The notes under the pieces were generated by a model. The model had not been told where the DNA came from. It was given only the letters and a program-made list of their open reading frames with translations, and ran no database searches. Below are positions 16,976-25,240 of a stretch of 64,000 nt of DNA, piece by piece. The translations under genes and the position numbers were made by a program. Position 1 is the stretch's first letter. Each line of letters starts with the position of its first letter. The stretch comes from Cellulomonas xiejunii (GTDB lineage Bacteria; Actinomycetota; Actinomycetes; Actinomycetales; Cellulomonadaceae): positions 310,001 through 374,000 of the forward strand of contig NZ_CP101987.1 of the NCBI RefSeq assembly GCF_024508315.1, written 5' to 3'.

Positions 16976-18285
16976 CGGGCACCGGCGCGGACCGGTCCTG
17001 GGTGCGTCGCACCGACCACCTGCTGCGACCCGACCCGGACCGCGTCGTGGCCCGGCTGTTCCTCCCGGGCCAGGAGCTCGCGTCCTCGGGCCGGTCGCGC
17101 GCAGCGGCCGTCCTGCAGCGCGTGCGGGCGCTGGACGACGCCGCGGTCGAGCGTGAGCTGACGGAGCTCACCGGGGCCTTCGACGACCGGCACCACGACC
17201 TCGAGGCGACGTGGGAGACGCACTTCGCGCACGTGTGCCACGGGTCGGACGCGGCCGGGTCCATGTCGGCGCAGCACCGCCGTCTCGTCGGCGCGTACTT
17301 CACGGCCGAGTACGCGGTGCAGTCGGCGGCGCTGTTCAACCCGTCGATGGTCGCCCACCCCGACCAGAGCGGACTGCCGGCGGGGACGACCCGCTTCGTC
17401 ATGACGCTGCGGTCCACGGGGGAGGGGCACGTCTCCAGCATGGAGCTGCGCACCGGCACGATCGACGTCGACGACGTCGTGCGGTTCGACCCACCCCCCA
17501 CGCGGGCCGTCCAGCCGGTCGTGGCGGTGGAGCAGGCGCAGCGGTCCGACGCGCGCGGCTACGACATCACGTTCCCCGCGGACTCCGCGCTGAACGAGCG
17601 CGTGCTGATGCCGCAGACCCCTGCGGAGCGCAACGGCGTGGAGGACGTCCGCATGGTGCGCCTCGAGCACGCCGACGGCGCCACGTCGTACGCGGGCACG
17701 TACACGGCGTACGACGGGCAGGGCATCTCGATCCAGCTGCTCCGCACGCAGGACTTCGTCACGATGTCGAGCCGCCCGCTGAGCGGGCCGGGGGCGCGCG
17801 ACAAGGGTCTGGCGATCTTCCCCCGCCAGGTGGGCGGGCGCTGGTGCGCCATGTCGCGCGCCGACCGTGAGAGCAACGCCGTCTCGACGTCGCAGGACCT
17901 CGTGCACTGGGACGAGCCCGTCGTCGTGCAGCGCCCCGAGCAGGGCTGGGAGGCCATCCAGCTCGGCAACTGCGGTTCCCCCGTGGAGACCGAGCGCGGC
18001 TGGCTCGTCCTGACCCACGGGGTCGGGCCGATGCGCACCTACAGCATCGGTGCGCTGCTCCTCGACCTCGACGAGCCCACGCGCGTCGTCGGACGCCTCA
18101 CGTCACCGCTGCTCACGGCGGTCGGTGACGAGCGCTCCGGCTACGTGCCGAACGTCGTGTACTCGTGCGGCGCGATGCTGCACGGGCGCACGCTCGTGCT
18201 GCCGTACGGGACGAGCGACTCCGCGACGCGCGTGGCGCTCGTCGACGTCGACCCGCTGCTGGACGCGCTGGTCGGCGGGCGCTGA
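16972..18285 (+). CDS. GH130-type glycosidase/phosphorylase
   Basis: A 437-residue five-bladed beta-propeller enzyme of the GH130 type. Strings such as NGVEDVRMVRLEHADGATSYAGTYTAYDG (blade with the conserved Asp), KGLAIFPRQVGGRWCAMSRADRES, WEAIQLGNCGSPVETERGWLVLTHGVGPMRTYSIGALLLDLDEP and GYVPNVVYSCGAMLHGRTLVLPYGTSD are family signatures. GH130 members phosphorolyse or hydrolyse beta-mannosides. An N-terminal extension of about 180 residues precedes the propeller, as in the subgroup linked to GT4 genes. The GTG start overlaps the previous stop (GTGA). Confidence 0.85.
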   Translation: MTGTGADRSWVRRTDHLLRPDPDRVVARLFLPGQELASSGRSRAAAVLQRVRALDDAAVERELTELTGAFDDRHHDLEATWETHFAHVCHGSDAAGSMSAQHRRLVGAYFTAEYAVQSAALFNPSMVAHPDQSGLPAGTTRFVMTLRSTGEGHVSSMELRTGTIDVDDVVRFDPPPTRAVQPVVAVEQAQRSDARGYDITFPADSALNERVLMPQTPAERNGVEDVRMVRLEHADGATSYAGTYTAYDGQGISIQLLRTQDFVTMSSRPLSGPGARDKGLAIFPRQVGGRWCAMSRADRESNAVSTSQDLVHWDEPVVVQRPEQGWEAIQLGNCGSPVETERGWLVLTHGVGPMRTYSIGALLLDLDEPTRVVGRLTSPLLTAVGDERSGYVPNVVYSCGAMLHGRTLVLPYGTSDSATRVALVDVDPLLDALVGGR

Positions 18286-18307
18286 CCGGCCCCTGAGACG
18301 TCGGCCC

Positions 18308-18367
18308 CGCGGGACCGGGATCAGGCGGCGCACCGAGGTCGGGGAGCCGCCTCAGGCCGGTCCCGCG
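18308..18367 (+). terminator. Bipartite hairpin terminator after the glycan operon
   Basis: An outer 11-bp stem (CGCGGGACCGG 18308-18318 with 18357-18367) and an inner 7-bp stem (AGGCGGC 18323-18329 with GCCGCCT 18346-18352) are separated by a four-by-four internal loop. It sits 22 bases after the GH130 stop. Confidence 0.75.
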
Positions 18368-18465
18368 CGAGTCCCGTCCCACGGATCGGGACGCGTGCGC
18401 GGCGACGGTGCAGGGCCCGGGACGCCCGCCGTGCGGCTCTTGCACCGTGCCCCTACGGTGAGCCG

Positions 18466-18756
18466 ATGACCCACGCCGCCCGCGCTGTCGACCGCCTGAT
18501 CGCCGCCTACCAGACGCGCCTCTCGCCGCGGAAGGGCTGGAGCTGCGCCCACCGGGTCGCGCACGGTGACGCGTCGTGCTCCGCCGCGGTGCGGGGGCTC
18601 GTCCGGCAGCGGGGGGTGGTGCGGTCCGTCGTCCCGACGGCCGTGCGGTTCGTCGCGTGCTACCGGGCGGCGCTGCTGCTCGCGCAGACGGACGTGAGCG
18701 GCGTCTGCTGCTGCGGGGGCATCCCGATCCCGTTCCGGTTCCCCGGGCGCCGCTGA
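18466..18756 (+). CDS. YidD-like membrane insertion factor family protein
   Basis: A 96-residue basic protein resembling YidD: RLIAAYQTRLSPRKGWSCAHRVAHGDASCSAAV parallels the YidD pattern of an amphipathic helix, SP, and spaced cysteines before a helix. The C terminus has a CCCGG cysteine cluster not found in classical YidD, so it is a divergent relative. Classical YidD assists YidC-dependent membrane insertion and sits beside rpmH/rnpA/yidC; none of those are here. Function is therefore uncertain. ATG follows a weak ribosome site. Confidence 0.6.
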   Translation: MTHAARAVDRLIAAYQTRLSPRKGWSCAHRVAHGDASCSAAVRGLVRQRGVVRSVVPTAVRFVACYRAALLLAQTDVSGVCCCGGIPIPFRFPGRR

Positions 18757-18772
18757 CGGCGGCCGCCTCGCC

Positions 18773-19276
18773 TCAGTCGGCCGGCCCCTCCCAGGGGTAG
18801 CCGTGGTCGACGAACGCCCGGCGGATCTGCGCCTTGTCGCCTTCGACGTCCCCCTCGAACAGCGTCCGTCCGGACTCCGTCTCGATGCGGAGCTTCGAGC
18901 CACGCGGGTGCACCGCGGCGACCTTGGCGCGCTCGACGACCCTCTCCACCTCGCCGCGGCGGCGGACCTGGATCCGGTCCGGGCCGACGTCGAGGACGGG
19001 GGAGTCGAAGACGACCCACGCGGCGAGGGCCAGTCCGGCGACGAGCCCGAGCACCGGTCGGCCCCAGGTCAGCCACGTCTGGTCGAACGACCCGAGCAGC
19101 CGGAGCGGGCCCTGGAACGGCACCCAGGGCAGCTCGGCCGCCCATCGCGCAAGCAGCGGCAGGAGCGCCCCGAGGGCCGCGCCGCCGACCGCGAACATGC
19201 CCGTCACCCACCGGCGGCCGGAGCGGTCGAACCCGCCGACGGTGCGGACAGGCAGGGTGTCGTCACCGTTCGTCAT
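18773..19276 (-). CDS. YqeB-like membrane protein
   Basis: A 167-residue protein with two transmembrane helices (about residues 24-45 and 72-92) and a C-terminal soluble domain (LDVGPDRIQVRRRGEVERVVERAKVAAVHPRGSKLRIETESGRTLFEGDVEG). The last part, with KAQIRRAFVDHGYPW, matches the YqeB family of Bacillus and actinobacteria, of unknown function. It converges on the YidD-like gene with a 16-base gap. Confidence 0.65.
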   Translation of the reverse strand: MTNGDDTLPVRTVGGFDRSGRRWVTGMFAVGGAALGALLPLLARWAAELPWVPFQGPLRLLGSFDQTWLTWGRPVLGLVAGLALAAWVVFDSPVLDVGPDRIQVRRRGEVERVVERAKVAAVHPRGSKLRIETESGRTLFEGDVEGDKAQIRRAFVDHGYPWEGPAD

Positions 19277-19330
19277 GGCCCGAGGATAGGAGGCGACCGC
19301 TGCGGCGCGGCTGTCGCGGACCCGCGGGTG

Positions 19331-20158
19331 TCAGCGGCGGCGGGCCGCCAGGCTCGCCACGATCGGCGCGAGCAGCGCGACGCCGGCGGCGACGAACGCG
19401 ACCGTCGCCACCGTGTCGTCGAACAGCGGGCCGTTGGTGCGGCCCAGGCCGATCCACATCAGGCCCCACCCCATCGCGAGCCCGATCGGGATCACGAGGG
19501 TCGGGCGACGGCGACCGTACGTGCCGTAGGCGACGGCCAGCAGGGCGGCAGCCGAGACGAGGACGACGGACCACCCGGTCGCGCCGAGGCCGAGCTCGCC
19601 GACCTCGGCGTCGGCGAGGAACGCCGCGGTGTTCGCGAGCGTCGCGACGCTGACCCACCCGGTGTACAGACCGACCGTCACGTCGGTGATGACGGACGTC
19701 GCCGTGCCCGTGTGCGGCAGCCGCAGGAGCTTGACGTACATGGTCACCAGCACGGCGAGCAGCACGACGATGACGACGACGCTGCCCAGGACGGTCCCGA
19801 GCTGCACCGCCCCGATCCACAGGGCGTTGAGCAGCATCGACGCGAGCACCCACCACGAGATCGCCCGGAGTCGCGGGTCGGCGCCGTTGCGGGGGAGGGC
19901 CTGGACGATCGCGAACACCGCCAGGCCGGTGTAGATCACCGACCAGATGTTGAACGCGGGGCTGTCGGGCGCGATCGGCGTGGCCGTGGCGGACAGCGCA
20001 CCGCCCGCGGCCTCGGCGATCGGCTGTCCACCGAAGGCCCCGGACCCGACGGTCGCGCCGACGATGGCCACGACGGCGCCGATCAGCACCGTGACCTGAC
20101 GGACCCGGTCCTGGGACGTCACGCGGCCCCGGACTGCTGTGCTGGTGATGGTCTCCAT
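19331..20158 (-). CDS. TspO/MBR-like tryptophan-rich membrane protein
   Basis: A 275-residue membrane protein with about eight hydrophobic segments, longer than classical TspO (about 160 residues, five helices). The string IAPDSPAFNIWSVIYTGLAVFAIVQALP and the repeated W-containing helices (WWVLASMLLNALWIGAVQLG, GWVSVATLANTAA, GWSVVLVSAA, GLMWIGLGRTNG) are typical of the extended actinobacterial relatives. TspO binds tetrapyrroles; ligand here is unproven. A dyad lies about 20 bases before its start. Confidence 0.75.
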   Translation of the reverse strand: METITSTAVRGRVTSQDRVRQVTVLIGAVVAIVGATVGSGAFGGQPIAEAAGGALSATATPIAPDSPAFNIWSVIYTGLAVFAIVQALPRNGADPRLRAISWWVLASMLLNALWIGAVQLGTVLGSVVVIVVLLAVLVTMYVKLLRLPHTGTATSVITDVTVGLYTGWVSVATLANTAAFLADAEVGELGLGATGWSVVLVSAAALLAVAYGTYGRRRPTLVIPIGLAMGWGLMWIGLGRTNGPLFDDTVATVAFVAAGVALLAPIVASLAARRR

Positions 20159-20176
20159 GGGTACAGAGTGGCAACA

Positions 20177-20190
20177 CTCAGCAGGCTGAG
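20177..20190 (-). promoter_or_regulatory. Short dyad before the TspO-like gene
   Basis: CTCAGC-AG-GCTGAG lies 19 bases upstream of the ATG, extended weakly on both sides (ATGCTCAGC against GCTGAGTGT on the minus strand). It may be an operator overlapping the promoter. No regulator is adjacent. Confidence 0.35.
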
Positions 20191-20233
20191 CATCTTGAAC
20201 GGGCGTCTGTGTTCCCGAGCCCGCCCGGGAAGG

Positions 20234-21037
20234 TCAGGCGGCCCCGGAGCCGGCGTGCGCCGCTCGGACGCGCTCGAGCCAGTCGACGACGAGGGCCGCC
20301 GCCGGGGCAGGGCGCTCCAGGTGCAGGTTGTGGCCCGCGGCGTCGAGCACCGCGAACGTCGCGCGCGGGTAGTGCGCGAGCCGTGGCAGCGCGTCCTGCC
20401 AGCCGACGACGTGGTCCTGCCGGCCCGTGACGAACAGCGCGGGGGCGGTGAACGGCTCGGGCGACGCGTCCTCCGGCTCGACGTCGAGGGAGTAGCGCTG
20501 CGCGATGCGCTCGAGCGCGGCCTGGTCGACCGAGCGCAGCCCTGGGTGCACGTGCGCGAGGAACGCCCGGACGCCCTCGACGTGCTGCTCGACCGCCATC
20601 TCGACGTAGTCGTCGGCCGCGTCCCCGGCGGTCCGCACCGCCTCCGGGTCCTCCCGCAGCACCGTCCGCGGCGGCAGGGTGCGGCGCTCGTTCGCGGCGA
20701 CGAACACCCCGGCCAGGGTCGCGAGACCCAGCACCCGCGCGCGCGAGTCGTGCGCGACCTGCCGCGCGACCATCCCGCCGAAGGAGTTGCCCAGGATCGC
20801 GAACGGCTCGTCACCGAGCCGCCGCTCGATCTCCCGCTCCACGGCGTCGACGACGTCGCGCGTGCCCGCCACCTCCCCGACGGGCGTCCCGGCCGTGCCG
20901 GGCAGGTCCAGGTAGATCCGTCGCCAGCCGCCCGCCGCGTCGAGCACGGGGTCGAGCGACAGGAGGATCCGGTGGTCGACGCCGAAGCCGTGGACCATGA
21001 CGAGCGGCGTCCCGGCGCCGCGCTCCACCGTGTGCAT
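20234..21037 (-). CDS. Alpha/beta-fold hydrolase
   Basis: A 267-residue alpha/beta hydrolase. The oxyanion strand is LVMVHGFGVDHR, the nucleophile elbow GNSFGG has Ser at about residue 94, the acid is in FVTGRQDHVVG and the histidine in DAAGHNLHLE. A helical lid lies between. The substrate is unknown; fold and triad indicate an ester or C-C hydrolase. It is followed in the same direction by no close partner; the MFS gene lies 77 bases upstream. Confidence 0.85.
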   Translation of the reverse strand: MHTVERGAGTPLVMVHGFGVDHRILLSLDPVLDAAGGWRRIYLDLPGTAGTPVGEVAGTRDVVDAVEREIERRLGDEPFAILGNSFGGMVARQVAHDSRARVLGLATLAGVFVAANERRTLPPRTVLREDPEAVRTAGDAADDYVEMAVEQHVEGVRAFLAHVHPGLRSVDQAALERIAQRYSLDVEPEDASPEPFTAPALFVTGRQDHVVGWQDALPRLAHYPRATFAVLDAAGHNLHLERPAPAAALVVDWLERVRAAHAGSGAA

Positions 21038-21114
21038 GGCGCCCAGGGTAGGGACGGGCGGCGCTCACGACGGAACCGCCACGCGTCGTGCGGCCGTCGC
21101 CCCGAGCGGTCGGG

Positions 21115-22386
21115 TCAGAACGGCGCCGTGGCGGGTCCGGCGGTCGTCGGCGGTGCGTGCGGGTCGGACGGGGCGTCGCCCGCGCCACGCGCGTCGACGA
21201 GGAACCGGCCCAGCGCCAGCACGGTGAGGCCCGCGAGGACCACGCCCAGCAGCCCTACGCGCAGGCTCGTGGCGTCCGCGACGAGCCCGACGGCGGTCGG
21301 GGACACGAGGAACCCGACGCGCAGCAGCCAGCTGACGACCGTCAGGCCCACGCCGTGCGGCAGGCCGGGCAGCTCGTCGGCCGCGTGCATGACCGCCGGG
21401 ACGAGCGTGGCGACCCCGAGACCGGCCGCGGCGAACCCGACGAGCGTCGTGGCGACCGAGGGCACGGCCAGCGCGAGGCCCATGCCGGCGGCGATGCCGG
21501 CGCCCCCGACGAGCGCGACGCGACGCTGACCGAACCGGTCGACCGCGCGGTCGCCCGTGAGGCGCCCGACGGTCATCGCGACGGACAGCGCGACGAACGC
21601 GAGCCCCGCCGTCGCGGCGTCCGCGCCGACCTCGCCGCGCAGGAAGAGCGCACCCCACGAGGACCCGGCGTCCTCGACGAACGCACCGCACGCCGCCAGC
21701 CCGCCGAGTGCGGCGAGCGGCAGGAGCGCGCGACCGGACGGGCGCCCGCGGGCGACCGCCGGGGCGTCAGCGTCGGGCTCGGCCGGTGCGTCCCGCTCCG
21801 CGTCCTCCGGGCCCGGCAGCATGAACCGGTACGCGACCACCGCCACCACCGCGAACACGCTGCCCGACACGGCCAGGTGCAGGGGCAGCGGCACGCCGAG
21901 GCCCGCAGCCGCGGTGCCGAGCAGGCCGCCGACCACCGCACCGACGCTCCACAGCCCGTGGAAGGCGTTGACGATCGAGCGCCCGTACGCGCGCTGCACG
22001 CGGAACCCGTGGGCGTTCTGCGCGACGTCGATGACGGAGTCGAGCGCCCCGGCGACCAGCATCAGCCCGGCGAGGGCCACCCAGGCGGGGGCCAGCGGCA
22101 GGCACGCCACCGTGGCGGCCAGCAGCACGAGCCCGAACGACGCGACCCTCGCCGACCCCAGGCGCTGGATCAGCGCGGGCGCGAGCAGCCCGGCGGCGAG
22201 CGCACCGAGCGGCATCGCGGCGATCGCGGTCCCGAGCTCGGCGTTGCTCAGGCCCAGGCGGTCCTTGATCTCCGGCAGCCGCGGGACGAGGTTCGCGTAC
22301 AGCACTGCGTTGACGAAGAACACCGTCGACACGGCGACGCGGGCACGGCGCGCGGCGAGCGGGGCGGCGGGGGAGGTCGTGGGCAT
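21115..22386 (-). CDS. MFS transporter
   Basis: A 423-residue major facilitator with twelve predicted helices. The first helices read VFFVNAVLYANLVPRLPEIKDRLGLSNAELGTAIAAMPLGALAAGL, similar to the actinobacterial group around YbjJ-type permeases. A central loop (PGPEDAERDAPAEPDADAPAVARGRPSG) links the halves. The second half includes the loop motif GRLTGDRAVDRFGQRR. Substrate unknown; drug or sugar-acid efflux are possibilities. Confidence 0.85.
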   Translation of the reverse strand: MPTTSPAAPLAARRARVAVSTVFFVNAVLYANLVPRLPEIKDRLGLSNAELGTAIAAMPLGALAAGLLAPALIQRLGSARVASFGLVLLAATVACLPLAPAWVALAGLMLVAGALDSVIDVAQNAHGFRVQRAYGRSIVNAFHGLWSVGAVVGGLLGTAAAGLGVPLPLHLAVSGSVFAVVAVVAYRFMLPGPEDAERDAPAEPDADAPAVARGRPSGRALLPLAALGGLAACGAFVEDAGSSWGALFLRGEVGADAATAGLAFVALSVAMTVGRLTGDRAVDRFGQRRVALVGGAGIAAGMGLALAVPSVATTLVGFAAAGLGVATLVPAVMHAADELPGLPHGVGLTVVSWLLRVGFLVSPTAVGLVADATSLRVGLLGVVLAGLTVLALGRFLVDARGAGDAPSDPHAPPTTAGPATAPF

Positions 22387-22530
22387 GGGGCTCCTGGACG
22401 GCGGTGCTGCGCACCGGGGGCGGACGGACCGGGGCCCATCGTCACCCGCGGAGGTCTGATGTGCGGAACCGGACCTGCAGGACGCACGCCGGCGTGGGTC
22501 CTCGCAGGGAGCAGGCGGTCGCGACCCGCG

Positions 22531-23424
22531 TCAGGACCGCGGGCGGAACGGCGCGAGCGTCGCCCGCAGGTCGTCGACCGCACCACGGACGTCCTCGAAC
22601 TGCGCGATGACCGCCAGGTGCTGGCGCAGCTGCACGATCGGCATGCGCTCTCGCCACCCCTCGTCCAGGCCGGTCAGGTCGGCGTAGACGTCGAAGAACC
22701 GGGTGGCCTCGGGTGGCGGACCCGTCGTCCAGACGTGCGCGAGGTCGATGTCGGCCCACGTGTACGACACGGCCGGGTCGATGAGCGCCGGGGCGCCGTC
22801 GGCGGTGGCCAGCACGTTGCCCGCCCACAGGTCGCCGTGCACGAGGCACGCGGGCCGCACCGGCAGCAGCTCCGGCAGGCGCGCGCAGAGGCGTTCCAGC
22901 GCCGCGCGGTCGCCGGCGTCGAGCAGGGTCCGGACCCGGGGCTCGTCGAGCCACCGCAGCAGACGGTGCTGCGCGAAGAACTCGAAGCCGTCGTCGTGCC
23001 ACGTGTTGACCTGCCGGCGACGGCCGAGCCAGTTGTCGTCGTGCCAGCCGAACCGGGGGTGCGTCGTCGTGGTGTGCAGGCGGGCGAGCACGTGCGCGAG
23101 CCGCTCCCAGAACGCCGCGTCGGCCGGTCGGGGGTGCAGCGCCTCGAGGACGAGGAGGTCCGGGCCGACGAGCACGACGTCCGGCGTCGTCGCGCCGCCG
23201 AGCGTCCGCAGCGCGTCCAGCCCCGCGGCCTCGGCGGCGAACGCGTCGTCCGACGGCGCCTCGACGAACCCCTTGACGAAGACCGACGTGCCGTCCGCGC
23301 GGCGCGCGAGGCCCGCGACCGCCGCCTGCCCCCCCGACGCGTGCTCGACGGTGACGACGTCGGTCATGCCCGCAGTGTGCAGACGCTCGAGCAGCAGGGC
23401 CGTCGGGTCGGCCGTCGCGCTCAT
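22531..23424 (-). CDS. Fructosamine kinase family protein
   Basis: A 297-residue protein-kinase-like fold phosphotransferase. The catalytic loop is CLVHGDLWAGNVL and the metal-binding DPA segment follows (ALIDPAVSYTWADIDLAHVW). The ATP lysine is probably in SVFVKGFVEA, and LEALHP is the hinge. Family members phosphorylate ketosamines to reverse protein glycation; a small-sugar-amine substrate is likely. It forms an operon with the GNAT gene seven bases upstream. Confidence 0.85.
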   Translation of the reverse strand: MSATADPTALLLERLHTAGMTDVVTVEHASGGQAAVAGLARRADGTSVFVKGFVEAPSDDAFAAEAAGLDALRTLGGATTPDVVLVGPDLLVLEALHPRPADAAFWERLAHVLARLHTTTTHPRFGWHDDNWLGRRRQVNTWHDDGFEFFAQHRLLRWLDEPRVRTLLDAGDRAALERLCARLPELLPVRPACLVHGDLWAGNVLATADGAPALIDPAVSYTWADIDLAHVWTTGPPPEATRFFDVYADLTGLDEGWRERMPIVQLRQHLAVIAQFEDVRGAVDDLRATLAPFRPRS

Positions 23425-23431
23425 CGACGGC

Positions 23432-23914
23432 TCACAGCTCCCGCAGCATCGTGTCCGAGTCGCCGTTGCGGCCGACGACCACGAACCCGTGCCGCTCGTA
23501 GAGGGTGCGCGCGGCCGTGTTGCCGTCCTCGACGCTCAGGCTCAGCGCGCGCCACCCCAGGTCGCGTGCCTGCCGCACGCAGCCCGCCAGCAGGGCGGAG
23601 CCGACGCCGCGCCCGCGCGCGGACCGCACCACGGCCATGCCGAGCTCCGGGACGTCGTCCGCGACGTACCCGTACCCGGGGGTGCCGGCGGGCAGCGCCC
23701 GCGCCCAGACCGCACCGAGCGGAGCCGCGCCGTCCACCGCGACGAGTCCGAAGTCGTCCGGGCGCCGCCACCCGCCGAGGTACCTCGCGGTGTGCTCGTC
23801 CGCGATCACCTCCTCACGCGTGAAGCGCGCCGTGCCGTCCCAGTTGAAGGCCTCCAGGAGCAGGTCGTACAGCAGGTCGAGGTCGCCGGTCCCGGCTTCG
23901 CGGAGCGTCGTCAC
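23432..23914 (-). CDS. GNAT family N-acetyltransferase
   Basis: A 160-residue GNAT. Acetyl-CoA loop VVRSARGRGVGSALLAGCV is at about residues 92-110; LGWRALSLSVEDGNTAARTLYERHGFVVVGRNGD gives the closing strand, Asn and Tyr typical of the fold. The acceptor is unknown. Its stop is seven bases from the start of the fructosamine kinase family gene, suggesting joint action on amino sugars or glycated amines. Confidence 0.85.
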   Translation of the reverse strand: MTTLREAGTGDLDLLYDLLLEAFNWDGTARFTREEVIADEHTARYLGGWRRPDDFGLVAVDGAAPLGAVWARALPAGTPGYGYVADDVPELGMAVVRSARGRGVGSALLAGCVRQARDLGWRALSLSVEDGNTAARTLYERHGFVVVGRNGDSDTMLREL

Positions 23915-24071
23915 GGGCCGATGGTCGCACGGCCGACGCGCGGGGGAGGGCCGCTTCCTGCCGGGCGGTGCGACGGTGCGTGCGGCGACCGCGGTCGCCC
24001 TCCGCAGGCGCGATCTGACGAGGCGCTGCAGGATCTACCACGACACCGTCCCCGATCGAGGTGAGGTACCC

Positions 24072-24464
24072 GTGGAGCACTGGACGATCGCGACCACCGC
24101 AGAGCAGAGCCCGGACTTCCGGCGCGTGCTGTGGACCGGCAAGCACACCCAGCTCGTCATCATGACGATCCCGCCGGGCGGGGAGATCGGCGAGGAGGTC
24201 CACGAGGACACCGACCAGATCCTCACGTTCGTGTCCGGCACCGGCAAGGCCATCGTCTCCGGGCAGCAGCGCAACGTCGCGCAGGGCGACCTCGTCGTCG
24301 TCCCGGCCGGCCGCACGCACAACTTCGTCAACACCGGTGAGAACCCGCTGATCCTCTACACGGTCTACGGCCCGCCGGACCACGCCGAGGGTGCGGTCCA
24401 CGCCACCAAGGAGGAGGCCGACGCGCTGGAGGAGTCCGGGCAGGACGAGCCCCCCACCGAGTGA
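24072..24464 (+). CDS. Cupin-domain protein
   Basis: A 130-residue single-domain cupin. Motif 1 is GEEVHEDTDQILTFVSGTGKAIVSG (two His/Asp/Gln metal ligands) and motif 2 is VVPAGRTHNFVNTGENPLILYTVYGPPDHAEG. Relatives are described as RmlC-like or mannose-6-phosphate-isomerase-like small cupins of unclear activity. GTG 24072 was chosen because GAGGTGAGG precedes it. The acidic C-terminal tail (EEADALEESGQDEPPTE) is common in the group. It ends in a strong terminator. Confidence 0.8.
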   Translation: MEHWTIATTAEQSPDFRRVLWTGKHTQLVIMTIPPGGEIGEEVHEDTDQILTFVSGTGKAIVSGQQRNVAQGDLVVVPAGRTHNFVNTGENPLILYTVYGPPDHAEGAVHATKEEADALEESGQDEPPTE

Positions 24465-24471
24465 CGTCGCC

Positions 24472-24505
24472 GGGGCGGCGCCGGGGCGGGTCCCGGCGCC
24501 GCCCC
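24472..24505 (+). terminator. 14-bp hairpin terminator after the cupin gene
   Basis: GGGGCGGCGCCGGG (24472-24485) pairs perfectly with 24492-24505 across a six-base loop, seven bases after the stop codon. The following 130 bases up to the next gene are noticeably richer in A and T than the surroundings and should hold its promoter. Confidence 0.9.
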
Positions 24506-24636
24506 GTCCCCGTGACGAGAGTCAGGAGCCCGGAAAATCAGATCTCGATGGGCAGAATGTTCCGAATGATGTGATGCTTGAAACGTCCGAGCAAATGTCG
24601 ACGAATTCTGCACGCTGATCTGACGGGACCTATTTC

Positions 24637-25137
24637 ATGATGGCAGCCTCCGACGCACGCACCGCTACCGGTGACCGCCACGACACCCGGAAAGCAGCGA
24701 CCACAGGCCTCGCGGTCGCCGCCGTCGGCATCGTGGTCTTCAACATCTCCCCGTTCTTGAACTGGGTGAACCCCGGGGGCGACGCCGACCCCCGCACCGG
24801 TTACGAGACGGATTCCCTCGTGCCGTTCATCGCCTATCTGGGACTCGGGCTTCTCATCGCCCTGGTCTACGCCAGGAAGCTCGCGCGCCGCGCCCAGCAC
24901 CGCGGGCTGACGCTCGTCTCGATGGCGGTCGGCATCGCCGCAACGATCCAGTGCCTGGCCTTCGCGCTGAACCCCATGGGTGGGCTCGAGCGTGGCGACG
25001 GCCTGAGCGCGGACATGGGCGTGTGGGTCGGCGTCATCGGCGCCGCGCTCTGGGCGGTCGGCTCCGCCGTGCTCGCCAAGGAGGTCGAGGGTGACGACCA
25101 CGACGGGCGCGACCACGGAACGGCCAATCACCGCTGA
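24637..25137 (+). CDS. Four-helix membrane protein of unknown function
   Basis: A 166-residue protein with four predicted membrane segments (about residues 22-43, 65-84, 93-113 and 128-148). The first external loop is SPFLNWVNPGGDADPRTGYETDS; the C-terminal tail is hydrophilic (EVEGDDHDGRDHGTANHR). I do not recognise a family. An AT-rich leader of about 130 bases precedes it and contains no obvious gene. It is monocistronic and followed by a terminator. Confidence 0.6.
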   Translation: MMAASDARTATGDRHDTRKAATTGLAVAAVGIVVFNISPFLNWVNPGGDADPRTGYETDSLVPFIAYLGLGLLIALVYARKLARRAQHRGLTLVSMAVGIAATIQCLAFALNPMGGLERGDGLSADMGVWVGVIGAALWAVGSAVLAKEVEGDDHDGRDHGTANHR

Positions 25138-25172
25138 GCACTGACGGCTGAGCACCGACGGCTGAGCACTGG
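25133..25172. repeat. Three direct repeats of GCTGAGCAC(T/C)GACG
   Basis: Two full 14-base copies (25133-25146 and 25147-25160) and one 12-base partial copy (25161-25172) overlap the stop codon of the membrane protein gene. This is a small tandem duplication of the gene end. Confidence 0.85.
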
Positions 25173-25184
25173 CTCCGCCGAGAT

Positions 25185-25212
25185 GCGGGGGTCCTCGAGA
25201 GAGGGCCCCCGC
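25185..25212 (+). terminator. Bidirectional hairpin terminator
   Basis: GCGGGGGTCCTC (25185-25196) pairs with GAGGGCCCCCGC (25201-25212), one wobble, around a GAGA tetraloop. It separates convergent genes and lies 29 bases beyond the SDR stop. Confidence 0.8.
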
Positions 25213-25240
25213 TTCTGCGTGCCGGCGGACGTGCGGCCGC

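Noticed and set aside
24540..24636. Riboswitch or small RNA in the AT-richer leader before the membrane protein
   Set aside because: No recognised riboswitch core or convincing long stem was found; only base composition differs.
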